DNA of 27,252 nucleotides from Bacteroidales bacterium (GCA_030156305.1 JASGMZ010000011.1:1-27252); one strand, 5' to 3'. Positions 1-8,605 are shown, numbered from the stretch's first letter. Numbers and translations: made by a program. Notes: a model not told the origin generated them from the letters alone.

Positions 1-208
1 TTTGATATTTGATATTCGATATTTGAAATTTATTAAACCTAAACACTTATATATATCTATAATTTATTAACGCTGTGAATGCTTACATGGTTTATTCATA
101 CAAAATAAAAATATCAATAACTTTGTTTATAATTTTTTGCAAGAAAACAAAATTTTCGCAACAACAATGTAGTTTAATAGAGCCATTATTATTAATTATA
201 AATCTTAA
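1..208. other. AT-rich gene-free stretch at the window edge
   Basis: I see no gene here. The first 30 bases contain a short imperfect repetition of TTTGATAT/TCGATATTTGA. The rest is strongly AT-rich. It lies downstream of the minus-strand yifB-like gene, but I found no convincing terminator hairpin with a T-run for that gene. Confidence 0.6.
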
Positions 209-1747
209 TTAGTTTCCCCATCCACTTCTATCTAAACTTCGGTATTGTATAGCTTCGGCTAAGTGGTACGATTGAATGTTTTCTGTTCCTTCTAAATCGG
301 CAATGGTTCTGGCTACTTTTAATATGCGGTCGTATGCCCTGGCCGACAATCCGAGTTTTTCCATTGCTTTCTTTAGTAATGTTTTTCCGGCAGTATCTAT
401 TTCACAATAGGTACGAATCATTTTAGATGACATTTGAGCATTGTTGTAAATTTGTGGGTGTACGTTAAATCGTTCCGATTGTTTTTCACGTGCTTTTATT
501 ACTCGTTTTCTGATTTCTTCGCTGCTTTCAGCAGGTTTTGTTTCGGCCAGTTTGTCATATGAAACAGGAACTACCTCAATATGGATATCAATACGGTCGA
601 GAAGAGGGCCGGAAATTTTGTTCAGGTAGCGTTGAATAGCTCCTGGAGTACAAACGCATTCTTTGTCCGGATGATTATAATATCCGCAGGGACAGGGATT
701 CATAGAGGCTACCAGCATAAAACTTGCAGGATATTCTACGGTAAATTTAGCTCTACTAATGGTTATAATTCTATCTTCCAATGGTTGACGCATAACTTCG
801 AGCACTGAACGTTGGAATTCTGGCAGTTCGTCTAAAAACAAAACCCCATTATGTGCTAAAGAAATTTCTCCGGGTTGAGGATATCCACCACCGCCAACCA
901 GTGCAACATCGGAAATAGTATGATGTGGGGAACGAAAAGGCCTTCGGGTCATTAAAGAGGTTTCGCCATCAATTTTTCCGGCAACAGAATGAATTTTTGT
1001 GGTTTCCAATGCTTCATGTAATGTAAAAGGAGGAATAATCGTGGGTAATCGTTTGGCAAGCATGGTTTTTCCAGCACCCGGGGCACCAATCATAAGGATG
1101 TTGTGTCCGCCGGCAGCAGCAATCTCAAGGGCTCGTTTTACATTTTCCTGCCCACGAACATCGGCAAAGTCAAGGTCATAATTATTTATATTGGCAAAAA
1201 ATTCTTCTCGGGTATCAACTACTGTTTTTTCTAATTCAACATGATGATTAAAAAAATCAATCACTTCTTTAATATTTTTTACTCCGTATATATCCAGTCC
1301 ATCAACAACAGCAGCTTCTTTTGCATTTTCTTTGGGAAGAATAAACCCTTTAAAACCCTGTTTGCGGGCTTGAATAGCAATAGGCAATACTCCTTTAATT
1401 TTTTGCAACCCCCCGTCTAGCGAAAGTTCGCCCATAATAATGTAATTTTCTAACTGGTCAGATTGTATTTGTTCGGATGCGGCTAATATTCCAATGGCAA
1501 GAGGCAGATCATAGGCTGAGCCTTCTTTTCGGATATCTGCAGGGGCCATATTAATAACGATTTTTTTGCCGGGAACCTTGTACCCGTTTGTCCTTAAAGC
1601 GGAATCTATTCGTTGTTGACTTTCTTTAACAGCGCTATCTGGTAATCCAACAAGATAAAAATTAATTCCTTGTGATACACTTACTTCTATGGTAATGGTT
1701 GTAGCGCTTATGCCTTGTACAGCACTTCCATAGGTTTTTACCAGCAT
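209..1747 (-). CDS. YifB/ComM-family Mg-chelatase-like AAA+ ATPase
   Basis: This is a 512-residue protein of the usual full length for the YifB/ComM family. The N-terminal ~170 residues form the Lon-protease-like (ChlI) domain. Walker A is GAPGAGKT at 221-228 and Walker B is VLFLDE at 302-307, inside the Mg-chelatase AAA core with the RRPFRSPHHT segment near 268-277. A cysteine group, CPCGYYNHPDKECVC, lies near 352-366. In naturally transformable gamma-proteobacteria ComM is a branch-migration helicase that helps integrate incoming DNA; the role in Bacteroidota is less clear, and the name Mg chelatase is only a fold relation. The start is ATG. It follows gmhA by 17 nt on the same strand and is probably co-transcribed with it. 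Family assignment is firm; function here is inferred. Confidence 0.95.
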   Translation of the reverse strand: MLVKTYGSAVQGISATTITIEVSVSQGINFYLVGLPDSAVKESQQRIDSALRTNGYKVPGKKIVINMAPADIRKEGSAYDLPLAIGILAASEQIQSDQLENYIIMGELSLDGGLQKIKGVLPIAIQARKQGFKGFILPKENAKEAAVVDGLDIYGVKNIKEVIDFFNHHVELEKTVVDTREEFFANINNYDLDFADVRGQENVKRALEIAAAGGHNILMIGAPGAGKTMLAKRLPTIIPPFTLHEALETTKIHSVAGKIDGETSLMTRRPFRSPHHTISDVALVGGGGYPQPGEISLAHNGVLFLDELPEFQRSVLEVMRQPLEDRIITISRAKFTVEYPASFMLVASMNPCPCGYYNHPDKECVCTPGAIQRYLNKISGPLLDRIDIHIEVVPVSYDKLAETKPAESSEEIRKRVIKAREKQSERFNVHPQIYNNAQMSSKMIRTYCEIDTAGKTLLKKAMEKLGLSARAYDRILKVARTIADLEGTENIQSYHLAEAIQYRSLDRSGWGN

Positions 1748-1764
1748 AAATATTTGTTTTTGTT

Positions 1765-2334
1765 TTAAAAAATATTTTTTTCGATATAATGAATTAAAGC
1801 ATGTATAACTTTAATATGTATTTCCTGGGCTCTGTCGGCGTATTCCGAATAAGGTGTACGAATTTCAATATCACACACTTGAGCCAGTTTCCCTCCTTCT
1901 TTTCCGGTTAGCGCCACTACTTTCATTCCTTTTTTATGAGAAATCTCAGCTGCTTTTAATACATTAGCAGAATTGCCACTGGTACTAATTGCAAGTAATA
2001 CATCATTTTTCTGTCCCATTGCTTCAATATATCTCGAAAAAATATAATCATAACCATAGTCGTTAGCTGTACATGTTATATGGGTAGGGTCTGAAATAGA
2101 AAGGGCTGCTATGGCAGGACGATTTTCTCTAAAACGCCCGGTAAGCTCTTCAGCAAAATGCATGGCGTCGCCCATAGACCCTCCATTGCCACACGAAATA
2201 ACTTTATTTCCCTTTTTTATTGCTTCGATAATTATATCTCCCGCAGACTGAATTTTTAACATATTATTTTCGTCATTAATAAATGCGTTTAATATATGTT
2301 GAGCTTCCAAAAAATCAGATTTTATCGTATTCAT
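1765..2334 (-). CDS. gmhA: Sedoheptulose-7-phosphate isomerase, GmhA type
   Basis: The protein has 189 residues and a single SIS (sugar isomerase) domain. It carries the GmhA-like phosphate-binding segment SCGNGGSMGDAMHFAEEL near residues 47-64, followed by TGRF, and a second serine-rich loop, AISTSGNS, near 115-122. GmhA converts sedoheptulose 7-phosphate to D-glycero-D-manno-heptose 7-phosphate, the first step towards ADP-heptose for the lipopolysaccharide inner core, in the cytoplasm. The usual GGSAADAQH form is replaced by GGSMGDAMH, so a related SIS isomerase (DiaA-like) cannot be excluded, although the AEELTGRF continuation favours GmhA. No other heptose genes are adjacent. It is the likely first gene of a two-gene transcript with the YifB-like gene. 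Confidence 0.85.
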   Translation of the reverse strand: MNTIKSDFLEAQHILNAFINDENNMLKIQSAGDIIIEAIKKGNKVISCGNGGSMGDAMHFAEELTGRFRENRPAIAALSISDPTHITCTANDYGYDYIFSRYIEAMGQKNDVLLAISTSGNSANVLKAAEISHKKGMKVVALTGKEGGKLAQVCDIEIRTPYSEYADRAQEIHIKVIHALIHYIEKNIF

Positions 2335-2535
2335 TATTTATTTTTTTACAGTTGCTAAGTTAAAAATAATCTTTTTTATAATCATAGCATATAAAATTTT
2401 ATACAATTATTTGTTCATAAAAATGATACTATTATATCAACCCGTTTTTTTTTAATTAAATTTTTTTGTTAAACTTGCTTGCACAATTTCTTACAGGTTA
2501 AAAAGTATAAATCTATATTTTATCAATGATTTATT
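2335..2535. other. Divergent intergenic region, gmhA / DUF151 gene
   Basis: This AT-rich spacer separates the minus-strand gmhA from the plus-strand operon that starts at 2577, so it must hold promoters for both directions. Only the plus-strand -7 box at 2536-2543 is clear; I found no good TAnnTTTG match for gmhA. Confidence 0.5.
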
Positions 2536-2543
2536 TACTTTTG
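2536..2543 (+). promoter_or_regulatory. Candidate -7 box for the DUF151-nupC-ppi operon
   Basis: TACTTTTG matches the Bacteroidota -7 consensus TAnnTTTG exactly and lies 34 nt before the ATG at 2577, leaving a short leader. No TTG-type -33 element is visible at the expected distance, so confidence is moderate. Confidence 0.45.
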
Positions 2544-2576
2544 TATAAATTTAATGTTCTAACCTGACTTTTATTT

Positions 2577-3203
2577 ATGAGTAAGATTAAGTTAAATGTA
2601 CTGGGAATATCGTATAGTCAGACACAGACTGGGGCATATGCCTTAGTTTTGACAGAAGAAAATGGGGAAAGACGTATTCCTATTATTATTGGTGGATTTG
2701 AGGCGCAGGCTATTGCTATTCAATTAGAAGGTTTAAAACCCCCACGGCCATTAACCCATGATTTATTTTTAAATTTTGCAACATCTTTTGGCATTAACTT
2801 GTTGGAGGTTAATATTTATCGTTTGGAAGAAGGGGTGTTTTATTCACAACTTATTTGTAACAATGGGAAAAATAATATTTCCATTGATGCCAGAACCTCT
2901 GATGCTATTGCTCTTGCTTTACGATTTAAATGCCCGATTTATACTACCGAAGAAATATTACAAAAGTCAGGAATAGTAATTGATATTGAGAGTGAAGATA
3001 AAATATCCCCTCAAAAACCTTCCCCGGATAAACCTTCAGATAAACCTGGTGAAGAAGATGTATCATCTATGTCTGGATACGAATTCGAAGATCTAGATAT
3101 TGAAGCTCTGGAAGTTCTTTTAGATGAGGCAATTAAAAAAGAGGAATATGAAAAGGCATCTATTATTCGGGATGAAATAAATAAACGAAAAAAAAATAAG
3201 TAA
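2577..3203 (+). CDS. DUF151 (bifunctional nuclease) family protein with C-terminal UVR motif
   Basis: The protein has 208 residues. Residues 1 to about 135 are the DUF151 domain, with the family-type stretches PIIIGGFEAQAIAIQLEG and RPLTHDL and the segment SIDARTSDAIALALR. After a proline/lysine-rich linker (about 142-165), a UvrB/UvrC-type helical hairpin follows (about 173-206), with the pattern LEVLLDEAIKKEEYEKAS. Plant members of DUF151 are called bifunctional nucleases and show DNase and RNase activity; the bacterial role is not settled. The UVR motif suggests protein-protein contact. The fusion is common in Bacteroidota. This is the first gene of a four-gene run; the next gene starts 18 nt after its stop codon. 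Confidence 0.9.
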   Translation: MSKIKLNVLGISYSQTQTGAYALVLTEENGERRIPIIIGGFEAQAIAIQLEGLKPPRPLTHDLFLNFATSFGINLLEVNIYRLEEGVFYSQLICNNGKNNISIDARTSDAIALALRFKCPIYTTEEILQKSGIVIDIESEDKISPQKPSPDKPSDKPGEEDVSSMSGYEFEDLDIEALEVLLDEAIKKEEYEKASIIRDEINKRKKNK

Positions 3204-3221
3204 TAATTTAAATTAACTTCA

Positions 3222-4757
3222 ATGAAAAAATTATTAGTACTTTTTTCTTTTGTGATAGTTATTGCAGGAGTTTTTGCATCACAAAGTAATACGACTGAGC
3301 CACAAAGTATTATAGCAAGTGATACTACAACAATAGAAACTGATTCAACTGATTATTTAATATCTGAACAAACGGAGCAGAAAGCTGAGGAAGAAATTTC
3401 TAAATCTAATATTCTGATCAAAGGTAAAGAAGGTTCTGGGTTTAGTTTGATTACAATCCTTAGGGGATTGTTAGGAATGGTTGTTATCATTATTTTAGCC
3501 TGGATTTTTAGCGCAGACCGGAAAAATATAGATTGGATTGTAATTGCCAAAGGACTTGCCATACAGCTAATCCTGGCTATAAGTATTCTGTATATTCCTT
3601 TTATCGCTTTTTTCTTTGAGTTTGTAGGTAAAATTTTTGTTAAAATATTAGATTTTACTAATGCCGGGAGCACGTTCCTTTTTGGTTCTATTATGGATAC
3701 CGATTCTATGGGGATGATTTTTGCTTTTCAAATTTTACCTACTATTATTTTCTTTTCGGCCTTAACCAGTGTATTATTTTATTGGGGTGTAATACAAGTT
3801 GTAGTAAAAGGTTTGGCCTGGTTAATGATAAAAGCTATGAAATTATCAGGCACCGAGAGTTTATCTGTGGCCGGGAATATATTTTTAGGACAAACAGAAT
3901 CGCCCTTAATGATAAAGGCTTATTTACCTAAGATGAATGATTCTGAAATGCTGTTGGTTATGATTGGGGGAATGGCTACTGTGGCTGGTGGAGTGTTAGC
4001 GGCATATATTGGTTTTTTAGGAGGGGATGATCCTGTACAAAGAGTTTTGTTTGCAAAACATTTATTAACAGCCTCAGTAATGGCTGCTCCCGGAGCAGTT
4101 GTTATATCTAAGATATTAATGCCACAAACTGAAAAACCAGAAAAAATTCAGAAAGAAACCAATGTGTCCATGGATAAAATTGGATCTAACTTTCTGGATG
4201 CCCTCTCAAATGGAACCATTGAAGGATTGAAAATGGCTGCTAACGTGGGTGCCATGCTGCTTGTATTTTTTGCTTTTATTGCCATGGTTAATTTTGTTTT
4301 TACAAAAGTAGGTTCCTGGATTAATCTGAACGAAGTTATCGCTCAGGCTACTGACGGGCAGTATGATGGGCTGTCGCTTGAATTTATTTTAGGATATTTG
4401 TTTGCTCCGTTGATGTGGGTTATTGGTGTTGCTAAAGAAGATGCGGCTTTGTTAGGAAGATTATTGGGTGAAAAATTAATTGCCAGCGAATTTGTGGGTT
4501 ATACAAGTTTAGCAGCTTTAAAAACTACAGGGGATGCAGTATATGGTAGCTTCATGCACTATAAATCCATTATCATGGCAACTTATATGCTTTGTGGATT
4601 TGCTAATTTTGCCTCTATTGGAATTCAAATCGGAGGAATAGGTGGACTAGCTCCAAACAAAAGAACTTTTTTGTCTAAACAGGGGATGAGAGCTTTAATC
4701 GGAGGAACATTGGCTTCTTTATTATCTGCTACGATTATTGGAATGATTCTTGGATAA
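3222..4757 (+). CDS. NupC/CNT-family nucleoside transporter with N-terminal extension
   Basis: This 511-residue inner-membrane protein resembles concentrative nucleoside transporters. The signature GQTESPLMIKAYLPKM followed by SEMLLVMIGGMATVAGGVL lies near residues 225-260, and the C-terminal core contains NFASIGIQIGG. These proteins import nucleosides with H+ or Na+. The N-terminus is unusual: a signal-peptide-like hydrophobic segment (residues 3-19, MKKLLVLFSFVIVIAGVFA) is followed by about 60 polar, acidic, serine/threonine-rich residues before the first transporter helix near 78. It lies between DUF151 and a cyclophilin gene with 18-nt gaps on both sides, so it is almost certainly in the same transcript. 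The substrate within the nucleosides cannot be read from the sequence. Confidence 0.92.
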   Translation: MKKLLVLFSFVIVIAGVFASQSNTTEPQSIIASDTTTIETDSTDYLISEQTEQKAEEEISKSNILIKGKEGSGFSLITILRGLLGMVVIIILAWIFSADRKNIDWIVIAKGLAIQLILAISILYIPFIAFFFEFVGKIFVKILDFTNAGSTFLFGSIMDTDSMGMIFAFQILPTIIFFSALTSVLFYWGVIQVVVKGLAWLMIKAMKLSGTESLSVAGNIFLGQTESPLMIKAYLPKMNDSEMLLVMIGGMATVAGGVLAAYIGFLGGDDPVQRVLFAKHLLTASVMAAPGAVVISKILMPQTEKPEKIQKETNVSMDKIGSNFLDALSNGTIEGLKMAANVGAMLLVFFAFIAMVNFVFTKVGSWINLNEVIAQATDGQYDGLSLEFILGYLFAPLMWVIGVAKEDAALLGRLLGEKLIASEFVGYTSLAALKTTGDAVYGSFMHYKSIIMATYMLCGFANFASIGIQIGGIGGLAPNKRTFLSKQGMRALIGGTLASLLSATIIGMILG

Positions 4758-4775
4758 ATCCCAAATTTAGGGTAT

Positions 4776-5396
4776 ATGAAATTTAAATGTTTGGTATTTT
4801 TTATTTCTTTATGTTTTCTTTCTGCTACAAGTAAAGGTCAAGTAAGCAATGGAGATGTCGATGATCTGATTACTATACATACCGATTATGGTAATATTAA
4901 GATATTATTATTTGAAGATACGCCAATCCATAAAGAAAATTTTATTAAACTGGCAAAATCAGGCGTATATGATCATATTATTTTCCATCGGGTTATCGAT
5001 AATTTTATGATTCAAACTGGTGATTATGCCACCCGAAATAAGCCGATTGATTATAGTCCTTCGGTTATTCAGGGTACTATCCCGGCAGAAATAAAACCAC
5101 ATCATAAACATGTGCCTGGTGCTGTTGGTGCAGCAAGGTATGGAGGTGCAGAAAACCCGGAAAAGCGTTCCAGCGGAACGCAATTTTATATTATTCAAAA
5201 CTGTAACGGAGCCCCTCACTTAGATGGAAAATATACTGTTTTTGGACAGGTAATGAGTGGATTTGAAGTAGTAGATAAAATCGCTTCGCAACCCGTGAAT
5301 GAAAGGAATAGGCCTATTGAAGAAATACGTATCACTGTGGATGTTGAAAAAGTAAAAAAGGCTGATGTCGAAAAGTTTTATAACTTTACTTATTGA
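4776..5396 (+). CDS. Exported peptidyl-prolyl cis-trans isomerase, cyclophilin type
   Basis: The protein has 206 residues. The first ~21 (MKFKCLVFFISLCFLSATSKG) look like a cleaved signal peptide, so it should act in the periplasm. The cyclophilin domain covers roughly residues 30-190. The catalytic-face motif FHRVIDNFMIQTGD contains the conserved Arg, Phe and Gln, and SSGTQFYI is the second conserved segment. Cyclophilins catalyse cis-trans isomerisation of X-Pro bonds and help fold exported proteins. No lipobox is evident, so a soluble periplasmic location is more likely than a lipoprotein. It is the third gene of the run; the ATG of the next gene lies 20 nt after its stop codon. Confidence 0.93.
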   Translation: MKFKCLVFFISLCFLSATSKGQVSNGDVDDLITIHTDYGNIKILLFEDTPIHKENFIKLAKSGVYDHIIFHRVIDNFMIQTGDYATRNKPIDYSPSVIQGTIPAEIKPHHKHVPGAVGAARYGGAENPEKRSSGTQFYIIQNCNGAPHLDGKYTVFGQVMSGFEVVDKIASQPVNERNRPIEEIRITVDVEKVKKADVEKFYNFTY

Positions 5397-5416
5397 ATTA
5401 TTAATTGTTTTTTGGT

Positions 5417-6541
5417 ATGAAAAAAATTGTTGTTTTAGGTGCAGGACTAATAGGAAAAGCAATTGCCGTTGATTTGGCAAAATCTTTTGAGGTTACTGCC
5501 GTAGATATTAATCCGTCAGAACTGGAGAAATTTAATAAATATAAAAATATATCCACTCAAATTGCCGATTTGGCTGATGTGGAAGAGTTTAATAATGTGG
5601 TAAAAGATTTCGATCTTATTATCGGTGCTTTACCAGGATATATGGGGTACTATGCGGTTAAACAATCTATCTTAGCCGGAAAGGATATTATTGATATTTC
5701 TTTTTTTAGGGAAGAACCCTTTGAGTTGGATCAATTAGCCAAAGAAAAAAATGTAACTGCAATTATTGATGCCGGTATTGCTCCTGGCATGGGGAATGTT
5801 ATTTTGGGGTATCATAATGAAAGAATGAAAATTAACAGCTATAAATGTTACAGCGGGGGATTGCCTTTTAAACGCGTGTGGCCATATGAGTATAAAGCAG
5901 TTTTTTCTCCTATGGATGTGCTGGAGGAGTATATACGTCCTGCACGCTATGTTTTAAATGGGGAGCTGGTTGTTCGTAAAGCACTATCAGAGGATGAACT
6001 CGAATATTTTGAACCTATCGGTTCTCTGGAAGCATGGAATACAGATGGTTTGAGAACTTTAATTCAGACCATGAATATCCCTAATATGATTGAGAAAACA
6101 TTAAGATATCCCGGAACTATTGAATATATTAAGGTTTTGAGAGAAACCGGATTTTTTGATGATGATTATATTCTTGTGAATGGGAAGCAGATACGCCCAA
6201 TTGATTTTACCGAAAAACTGTTATTCCCTGTGTGGGAATTAAAGCGTAATGAAGAAGATTTTACCATGATGCGTGTAATCATTAAAGGAAAAGAAAAAGG
6301 GAAGGAGAAAAAATATACGTATAACCTTTTTGATAAATACGATAAAAAAACGGAAATGACCTCTATGGCCCGAACAACAGGTTATACTTGTACTGCTATA
6401 GCTAATTTATTGGCTAAAGGAATGGTTAAACATAAAGGCTTATGTCCTCCGGAATATTTAGGAGTAGATGAAAAGAATTTTAATTTTATTATGGATTATC
6501 TTAAAGAAAGAGGAGTAAACTATTCCGTTACCGAGGAATAA
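5417..6541 (+). CDS. Saccharopine dehydrogenase-like NAD(P)-binding oxidoreductase
   Basis: The protein has 374 residues from the ATG at 5417; a TTG four codons upstream (5405) is open but less likely. The N-terminus is a Rossmann fold with VLGAGLIGKAIAVDLA (GxGxxG near residues 8-13), and VDINPSE ends the second strand with the acidic residue that usually selects NAD. The middle and C-terminal parts fit the saccharopine dehydrogenase C-terminal domain, with IDAGIAPGMGN near residues 118-128. Relatives act in lysine metabolism (saccharopine or lysine-ketoglutarate reductase) or in carboxynorspermidine synthesis; the sequence alone does not decide. It is the last gene of the plus-strand run and converges with the CPBP gene. 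Confidence 0.85.
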   Translation: MKKIVVLGAGLIGKAIAVDLAKSFEVTAVDINPSELEKFNKYKNISTQIADLADVEEFNNVVKDFDLIIGALPGYMGYYAVKQSILAGKDIIDISFFREEPFELDQLAKEKNVTAIIDAGIAPGMGNVILGYHNERMKINSYKCYSGGLPFKRVWPYEYKAVFSPMDVLEEYIRPARYVLNGELVVRKALSEDELEYFEPIGSLEAWNTDGLRTLIQTMNIPNMIEKTLRYPGTIEYIKVLRETGFFDDDYILVNGKQIRPIDFTEKLLFPVWELKRNEEDFTMMRVIIKGKEKGKEKKYTYNLFDKYDKKTEMTSMARTTGYTCTAIANLLAKGMVKHKGLCPPEYLGVDEKNFNFIMDYLKERGVNYSVTEE

Positions 6542-6691
6542 AACAACCTGTTTTCCTGCTGCTTTATCTGCCGCTATTGCTTTGCTCAATGATTCTTGTT
6601 CTTTAGAATTTTTGGAGTTCCATGCGGTGAATTTGTTGTAATATTGTTTTTTTTTAGATAGTTTGCCACAAGAAAAGAAGGTATTGCGAAA

Positions 6692-7363
6692 TTATAATAC
6701 AAAAGATATGAACATCCCGCTTAAATTAGCGGTAGCGTGAACAATAAAAGCAAAAATAAAGTTATTGTGTTTTTCCTGAAAATACCCTGCGATGATTCCC
6801 ATAATGATTGCTGATAGTACGATTTGAATAACATACCTAAATTGGGCTCCGGTCGAAATCAAAACTAAATGCATTAATCCAAAAAGGATACCACTGATAA
6901 TTACCGGAAGGCTTAACCTGATTTTAAAAAAAACGAACCCATATGATTTAAGGGAATATAGCATATTTTGCAAAAATCCGCGGAATAATAACTCTTCACT
7001 TAAGCTGGCTAAAAAAACAATAAAAATTACTTGTTGAAGCACAGACATTTGGCGGGCAGCAGGGTGCCCTTCATTTACTATGAAAGATGATATTAATGGT
7101 ATAATAGTGAATAGAAAAAAGGTACCTATTACAGGTAATACAAGATTTTTAATCTTTACACTGTCTATGTTAAAAATCATTATTTGTTTCTTAGAAAATA
7201 TAAAGATTAATAAGGTGGAAAATATTAAAAACCCTATTTGAGTCCCAATACCTGATGGAATGGACACGGAGTTTGACTCTAATAACATTTCAAGGCTGCC
7301 AGATAGCGGAAGAACGAATAAGGTCAAAAAGATTCCAAAAAAAATTTTCCATGCATTTTTCAT
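6692..7363 (-). CDS. CPBP (Abi) family intramembrane metalloprotease
   Basis: This 223-residue membrane protein has about six to seven hydrophobic segments. The three CPBP motifs are present: SEELLFRG (EExxxR), FGLMH (FxxxH) and HATAN (HxxxN), which supply the presumed zinc-binding or catalytic Glu and His residues. The family includes eukaryotic Rce1 (CAAX-prenyl proteases) and bacterial proteins linked to bacteriocin immunity; most bacterial members have no known substrate. It lies downstream of the DUF1684 lipoprotein gene on the same strand with a 125-nt gap that may hold its own promoter, and it converges with the saccharopine-dehydrogenase-like gene. All motif residues are intact, so it should be active. 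Confidence 0.9.
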   Translation of the reverse strand: MKNAWKIFFGIFLTLFVLPLSGSLEMLLESNSVSIPSGIGTQIGFLIFSTLLIFIFSKKQIMIFNIDSVKIKNLVLPVIGTFFLFTIIPLISSFIVNEGHPAARQMSVLQQVIFIVFLASLSEELLFRGFLQNMLYSLKSYGFVFFKIRLSLPVIISGILFGLMHLVLISTGAQFRYVIQIVLSAIIMGIIAGYFQEKHNNFIFAFIVHATANLSGMFISFVL

Positions 7364-7408
7364 CGTGGTTAGATTTTAATCCTTTCAATAGTGTTAACTG
7401 CTTTTAAG

Positions 7409-7428
7409 CAAAAATAAAGCCAAATGTA
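7409..7428 (-). promoter_or_regulatory. Candidate -7 boxes upstream of the CPBP gene
   Basis: Read on the minus strand, TACATTTG (7421-7428) and TATTTTTG (7409-7416) both match TAnnTTTG, 45-65 nt before the CPBP start. Neither has a clear TTG element at the right distance, so this is only a candidate. Confidence 0.3.
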
Positions 7429-7488
7429 ATTATTTTTATTGCAGGCTTTGTTTATAGAGCAACTTTTTTAATAATGTTTTTTAATATT

Positions 7489-8406
7489 TTAATGATGCCC
7501 AATTAACTCGTTGTTTTTTTCACCGGCCAAAATTTTTACAGGTAGAATATTTTCTTTGGGTGGCAAGGGGCAGGTGGCATAATCGGTAAATGCACAAGGC
7601 GGATTGGTGGCTTTATTAAAATCAATATAGGTTATTCCGTTTTTGTCCGGTTTTTCTACCGATAAAAATCTTCCGGCACCGTAGGTTTCTTCTGCACTGG
7701 TTTCGTCGGCAAAAATCACAAAAAAGTTTTCGTTTACTCCATCGCCTAATGGCATTAATGATAATTCTTTTCCGTCGATATTAAATTTTAGCAACCCGTA
7801 GCATTTTTCATAATTTACATCCCCCAGAAAGTTGGGTACTGCAATTTTTTTAGGTTTTTTGAATGGCTCAAAGGTTGCTTTTATTCTCCATTTTAAATCT
7901 ATGGGGAATGATGGTATTTCGGTAATTTGTTCCAGCAGCGGACTTTTTAAATCGCGAAGCCTTATTCCGTAACGATCGCCTCGTTTAATAATATGCCACC
8001 GAAAATCACCTAGTTTAAAATAGGTCGTATTTTTATCTGCATCGGTGTTAATTTCATGTTCTTTTAAAAGGCTGTCGTTAATATACACTTCAACATCGGG
8101 CTCAATACGAACGCTTAAATGGTCTTTATACAACAAAACAGAACCAATAAACGCCGGTGCTTTTTCAGGGAAAACAATGTTATTGGCTTCATTACTGCCA
8201 AAAGGGTTTTCTCCCTCTTTAAGCCAGTGCAAACCAACCAGGTTAAGCCAGCCGTTTTCTGATTTTAAACGGCCTAACCGGTTCTGTTGCCACTCTTTTA
8301 CCGACTGAACGTACTCTTCTTTATTTATTTTTTCATTGCTGGTTTTGCACGAAAATATTGTGGTTGCAATAGCAATGACAGCGATGATTAAATGGATTTT
8401 TTTCAT
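7489..8406 (-). CDS. DUF1684 lipoprotein
   Basis: The protein has 305 residues. It begins MKKIHLIIAVIAIATTIFSC, a lipoprotein signal peptide with Cys20 in a lipobox-like context (TIFSC), so the mature protein is probably lipid-anchored. The remainder fits the DUF1684 family, with the typical LVGLHWLKEGENPFGS near residues 57-72 and the C-terminal segment DFNKATNPPCAFTDYATCPLP. The family has no established biochemical role; it is frequent in Bacteroidota and Actinobacteria. Its ATG lies about 50 nt downstream of the truncated YgbA-like reading frame on the same strand, so the boundary of an old deletion may lie just upstream of it. Confidence 0.88.
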   Translation of the reverse strand: MKKIHLIIAVIAIATTIFSCKTSNEKINKEEYVQSVKEWQQNRLGRLKSENGWLNLVGLHWLKEGENPFGSNEANNIVFPEKAPAFIGSVLLYKDHLSVRIEPDVEVYINDSLLKEHEINTDADKNTTYFKLGDFRWHIIKRGDRYGIRLRDLKSPLLEQITEIPSFPIDLKWRIKATFEPFKKPKKIAVPNFLGDVNYEKCYGLLKFNIDGKELSLMPLGDGVNENFFVIFADETSAEETYGAGRFLSVEKPDKNGITYIDFNKATNPPCAFTDYATCPLPPKENILPVKILAGEKNNELIGHH

Positions 8407-8458
8407 CTTTTATTTTTTTATTTTCCGCAAGATAACAGATTCATTGTTTTAAGCAAAA

Positions 8459-8605
8459 TCAATTTACAAAAGTTTTATGAGCATAAGCTTTTAACTCTTC
8501 ACAATCAGCGCAAAGCACACCTTTTTTACTGTGACGATTTTTCCGGCAGTATATCGTAATCATCTTATCCACTATTCTTTTTTCTCTTGTAATCCTTGGG
8601 TGCAT
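8459..8605 (-). pseudogene. Truncated YgbA-like gene (nitrous oxide-stimulated promoter family)
   Basis: A 48-codon reading frame starts at ATG 8605 and ends at TGA 8459. It contains TREKRIVDKMITIYCRKNRH and then KKGVLCADCEELKAYAHKT. This matches the N-terminal half of the YgbA-type family: the EKR start, the M-IYCR segment, and the C-x-C-E-L-YA pattern. Family members, as I recall them, continue for roughly another 50 residues with a second cysteine-rich part (CPF...C..C..HCY) that is absent here. Only about 50 nt separate this stop from the DUF1684 start, so the lost half is probably deleted rather than frameshifted. In E. coli ygbA belongs to the NsrR nitric-oxide regulon, which fits the hcp cluster just upstream. 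The family call is from memory of its motifs. Confidence 0.65.

Noticed and set aside
1..30. Short GATATTTGATATTC repetition at the window start
   Set aside because: It is too short and too AT-rich to separate from chance, and the window edge hides its context.
209..1747. Magnesium chelatase subunit for chlorophyll or cobalamin synthesis
   Set aside because: The Lon-like N-terminal domain and full-length YifB/ComM layout identify a ComM-like ATPase; the chelatase label reflects fold similarity only.
5405..5416. TTG start four codons upstream of the saccharopine-dehydrogenase-like gene
   Set aside because: The ATG at 5417 places the nucleotide-binding GxGxxG at the usual distance from the N-terminus.
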